A stretch of DNA of 64,000 nt, from the NCBI GenBank assembly GCA_949358305.1, contig OX442317.1:7878186-7942185 (forward strand), read 5' to 3'. The position numbers were made by a program, and so were the translations under genes. Shown one piece after another: positions 61,201 to 64,000 of this stretch; positions within the stretch are counted from its first letter, which is position 1; every line of letters begins with the position of its first letter. A model generated the notes under the pieces. It did not search any database. It saw only the letters and a list, made by a program, of their open reading frames with translations, and had not been told where the DNA came from. The stretch is from Strigamia acuminata. Taxonomy: Eukaryota; Arthropoda; Chilopoda; Geophilomorpha; Linotaeniidae.

Positions 61201-63053
61201 AATGAATGAAAAATGGAAAAAATGAATAAAAAATGGAAAAAATGAATGAAAAATGAATGAAAATGAATGAAAAATGGAAAAAAATGAATGAAAATGAATG
61301 AAAAATGGAAAAAAATGAATGAAAATGAATAAAAAATGGAAAAAAATGAATGAAAATGAATGAAAAATGAAAGAAAAATGATAAATATGAATGGAAAATG
61401 ATGCAAAATGAATGAATGAATTGATTAATTTAATTTAATTTAGGTTTGCCATTGAATGTGAGCTGCGCTTACAGTGGCCGCATCGCATGTGCCTACAAAT
61501 CGGGCCAATCGTTCACACGACCGACATCGGACAATCCCAACAGTCGATTTGTGAATTTATGCGTCGCGATATACGAATGCGAATCGACTGGCGGTTCAGA
61601 ATGGATTTTAGAAGATACGATCCAACTGAAAAACATCAGTTTACCCGAAATCAAAATGGACTTAGATCTTAGTTATCTACAGGACAAAACCTTACTAGAA
61701 AAGAAGAAGAAACAAAGCCTGGATAATTTAGTAAAACAAAACTAAAATAATAATAAAAAAAATAATAATTTTTAAAAATTTAAAATTTTTCAGAGTTTAA
61801 TCGCCGTGCCGAGTTTCAGCACGCTCTACACGCTTCGCAAGGCGATCGCCGAACAAGGCAACCAGTGCATTCTCACGCAGAAACATCTGGTGCAACTCGA
61901 CTGGGTGTCGACCGAAGACGGCTCGCACGTTCTCACCGTCGGCGTCGGCTCGAAAATCCTCCTCTTCACGACAGTGAGCAGCGACCTAGCTCAGGCGAAC
62001 ATGAAAGCCATGTCCGAATCGCGGTCCAGCAACAACAGACCCATGCTGACCAAAGCGTCGTCCATGATGGTGCAACACTTCATCCCCGAAGAAATCCGCT
62101 GGATGAAACTACGCAGCGTCGAGCTGAACTCCGCCGACGGACTGCCGCCACTGCCCATGCAGATCTCGTGGGTGCGCGACGGCATTCTGGTGGTCGGAAT
62201 GGACAACGAGATGCACGTGTACTGTCAATGGCGCGGCGCGAAACGGACGAGCAGCCAAGCGAGCGACGACGGCGAAGTGATGAAGGCCAAGAGCGACTTC
62301 GAGTCGAGCATTTACAGTCGGAATTTGACCGACGCGGACATTATTACGCTTAAACAGGACACTTCGGGCCCGAAACGGCTCCCCATCTTGAAGATGATAC
62401 CTCATTCTACCTCGGCCAACGTGATCAGCGGCGCCGACCCCAAGAAGAAGGGGGTGAGCGAGAATCAGCCGTTGATTGAAAGTTTCATGCCCGATTACGG
62501 GTTGTTCGAGGCAAGCCGCATGGCTTGTCCAGTCCTGCCGCAGTATCATCCGAAACAACTCATGGAACTTCTCAATTTCGGCAAGATTCGGAGGGTCAAG
62601 GCGATCCTCATGCATTTGGTGCGTTGTTTGTCGGGCGCCGAGCACCGCGCGGCCATCAGCAGGCCGGAAGTGGCGGACGGGACGCGTCAGCGGGCGTGGT
62701 CGCGGTCGAGGACGCTGTCCATTAGTATACCTCAAGGAACGAGTCCTTCGGAAAGTCAGAGTCAGTCGGCGATTTTGTCGGAGGAGTTTCATTTGGATTA
62801 TATCGAAGTGAATTCGATTCCGCCGTTGCCGCTGCACACGCTGTTGGCGGCGGATAAGGAGACGATCGTGCAGCACACGAAGGACGACGGCTCCAAGAAT
62901 TACAGCGGTTTGTTTTCGTCCGATGGGATGACCGAGGAGGAGGACGATTTGGATAATATTCTTATGGAGGATGAGTTTTCGACGAGTGATAGGGAAAGGC
63001 GGCGATCGATGTCCGCTGAGAAATTAGGATTGACGAATTTCGGCAACAGACAC
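55270..63053 (+). CDS. DMXL2: Rabconnectin-3 alpha (DMXL1/2), N-terminal half, gene runs off the window
   Basis: Very large WD-repeat scaffold that, with Rabconnectin-3 beta (WDR7), promotes V-ATPase assembly and endolysosome acidification; Drosophila Rbcn-3A acts in Notch signalling. Nineteen in-phase exons, 1,602 codons so far: 55270-55356, 55544-55669, 55734-55805, 55881-55959, 56012-56183, 56256-56362, 56427-56565, 56625-56810, 56867-57285, 57350-57519, 57981-58093, 58160-58819, 59201-59345, 59414-59557, 60002-60236, 60305-60453, 60508-60763, 61444-61730, 61794-63053. Family landmarks: MNCHQILTGAVNAGNHC, PFTAYAAGCDIVILA, EWLDEYIPSSFRQAQVSF, CGHRFRVNDITCHPVLPLL, SELILWRVDPVGPL, GHLSSSSIYPACFAPYLV, LVQLDWVSTEDGSHVLTV. 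WD repeats lie in the first 400 residues and again later. The last donor is at 63,054; the next exon lies beyond 64,000. Three introns are filled by minisatellites. Confidence 0.95.
59585..59935. repeat. About 102-bp tandem repeat in a DMXL intron
   Basis: Roughly three units built from tgcatttttc.attgaaaaag, gtgccaaaaaatgca and tctaattatgcaattgtg. Equivalent positions recur at about 102-103 bp (59,720 and 59,822). T and A runs alternate within the unit. Confidence 0.85.
60766..61435. repeat. Minisatellite with spacing quantised at about 20, 31 and 41 bp in a DMXL intron
   Basis: Composed of gaatgaaaa and gaatgaaaaatgg words. The marker tgg occurs at about 61,030, 61,061, 61,082, 61,123, 61,143, 61,184, 61,215 and 61,235, so steps are 31, 21, 41, 20, 41, 31 and 20 bp. 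The 235-codon minus-strand frame across it (Phe/His/Ser/Ile) is repeat translation. Confidence 0.95.
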
Positions 63054-63059
63054 GTAAAT

Positions 63060-64000
63060 CTTTTCGCTTTTTTAAGTCGGATTTGAGTGAATTGGTTGAA
63101 TTTTTCAATCTATTTTAGTGAATTGAATGAATTTATCAATTGATTTTGGTGATTAAATAGAATTTTTCAATTTTCTAATTGATTTTGGTGATTCAATTTA
63201 ATTTTCCAATTGATTTTGGTGATTTAATTGAATTTTTCAATTGATTTTGGTGATTCAATTAAATTTTTCAATTGAATTTTTTAATTGATTTTGGTGATTC
63301 AATTGAATTTTTCAATTGATTTTGGTGAATTGAGTGAATTAATTAAATTTTCCAATTGATTTTGGTGATTCAATTAAATTTTCCAATTGATTTTGATGAT
63401 TTAATTAAATTTTTTAATTGATTTTGGTGATTCAATTGAATTTTTCAATTGATTTTGGTGAATTGAGTGAATTAATTAAATTTTTCAATTGATTTTGGTG
63501 ATTCAATTAAATTTTTCAATTGATTTTGGTGATTCAATTAAATTTTTCAATTGATTTTGGTGATTCAATTAAATTTTTCAATTGATTTTGGTGATTCAAT
63601 TGAATTTTTCAATTGATTTTGGTGATTCAATTAAATTTTTCAATTGAATTTTTTAATTGATTTTGGTGATTCAATTGAATTTTTCAATTGATTTTGGTGA
63701 ATTGAGTGAATTGATTAAATTTTTCAATTGATTTTGGTGAATTGAGTGAATTGATTAAATTTTCCAATTGATTTTGGTGATTCAATTAAATTTTCCAATT
63801 GATTTTGATGATTCAATTGAATTTTTCAATTGATTTTGGTGATTCAATTAAATTTTTCAATTGATTTTGGTGATTCAATTAAATTTTTCAATTGATTTTG
63901 GTGATTCAATTAAATTTTTCAATTGATTTTGGTGATTCAATTAAATTTTTCAATTGATTTTGGTGATTCAATTGAATTTTCCAATTGATTTTGGTGATTC
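63060..64000. repeat. 31-bp minisatellite in a DMXL intron, continues past the window
   Basis: About 30 units of ttttggtgattcaatt plus aaatttttcaattga; the anchor ggtg lies at 63,497 and 63,528. Variants with ttggtgaattgagtgaatt and with an extra ttgaattttttaa segment recur, showing higher-order duplication. It begins a few bases after the splice donor at 63,054. Confidence 0.97.

Noticed and set aside
60699..61406. 235-codon minus-strand frame rich in Phe, His, Ser and Ile
   Set aside because: Antisense translation of the gaatgaaaa minisatellite and of a DMXL exon end; no domain and pure low complexity.
1..64000. tRNA, rRNA and other structured RNA genes
   Set aside because: No tRNA B-box with a matching acceptor stem and no rRNA-like sequence was found on reading both strands. 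A covariance-model scan would be needed to exclude small RNAs.

Overview
This is a nuclear stretch of an animal genome, most likely an arthropod. Nearly all genes are split by short GT-AG introns into small exons, the background is very AT-rich, and there is a short interstitial run of the arthropod telomere repeat (CCTAA/TTAGG) at 4583-4602. UBA6 and CENP-H are both present; from general knowledge these are missing or hard to find in many insects (Diptera in particular). That argues against a fly, but the order cannot be read from the sequence. All exon models below were spliced by hand from homology and reading phase, without transcript evidence.

Layout. 1-20,700 has no gene I can support. 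It holds AT-rich minisatellites, a perfect palindromic MITE (4321-4478), two related long-inverted-repeat elements (6166-6877 and about 8440-8900) and one GC-rich CpG-dense island (18,420-18,720). From 20,796 onward the window is gene-dense: ETFA (+), two uncharacterised small genes (-), UBA6 (+), CENP-H (-), ash1 (+), UBE2Q2 (-), ABHD17 (+), a tandem cluster of four very short LITAF-domain genes or pseudogenes (+), and the first half of a DMXL/Rabconnectin-3A gene (+) that runs off the right edge. Neighbours alternate between tail-to-tail pairs with tiny gaps (ETFA with its neighbour, UBA6 with CENP-H at 40 bp between stop codons, ash1 with UBE2Q2) and head-to-head pairs sharing a promoter interval (gene B/UBA6, CENP-H/ash1, UBE2Q2/ABHD17).

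Functions are housekeeping and chromatin: mitochondrial electron transfer, ubiquitin activation (UBA6) and conjugation (UBE2Q2), kinetochore (CENP-H), H3K36 methylation (Ash1), depalmitoylation (ABHD17), endolysosomal membrane LITAF proteins and V-ATPase regulation (Rabconnectin-3). They do not form one pathway.

The most unusual signal is shared by the tandem repeats. About a dozen arrays, unrelated in sequence and mostly inside introns, have unit lengths near whole multiples of one DNA helical turn (about 10, 21, 31, 41 and 102 bp), with A-runs and T-runs placed roughly every 10 bp inside the unit. This resembles the periodic An/Tn clusters of nematode germline introns, but here it is built as minisatellites. 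Other points: an Arg-to-Ser change in a conserved ATP-site motif of UBA6, decay within the LITAF cluster, a repeated helical motif in Ash1, and many introns with non-purine bases at donor position +3.
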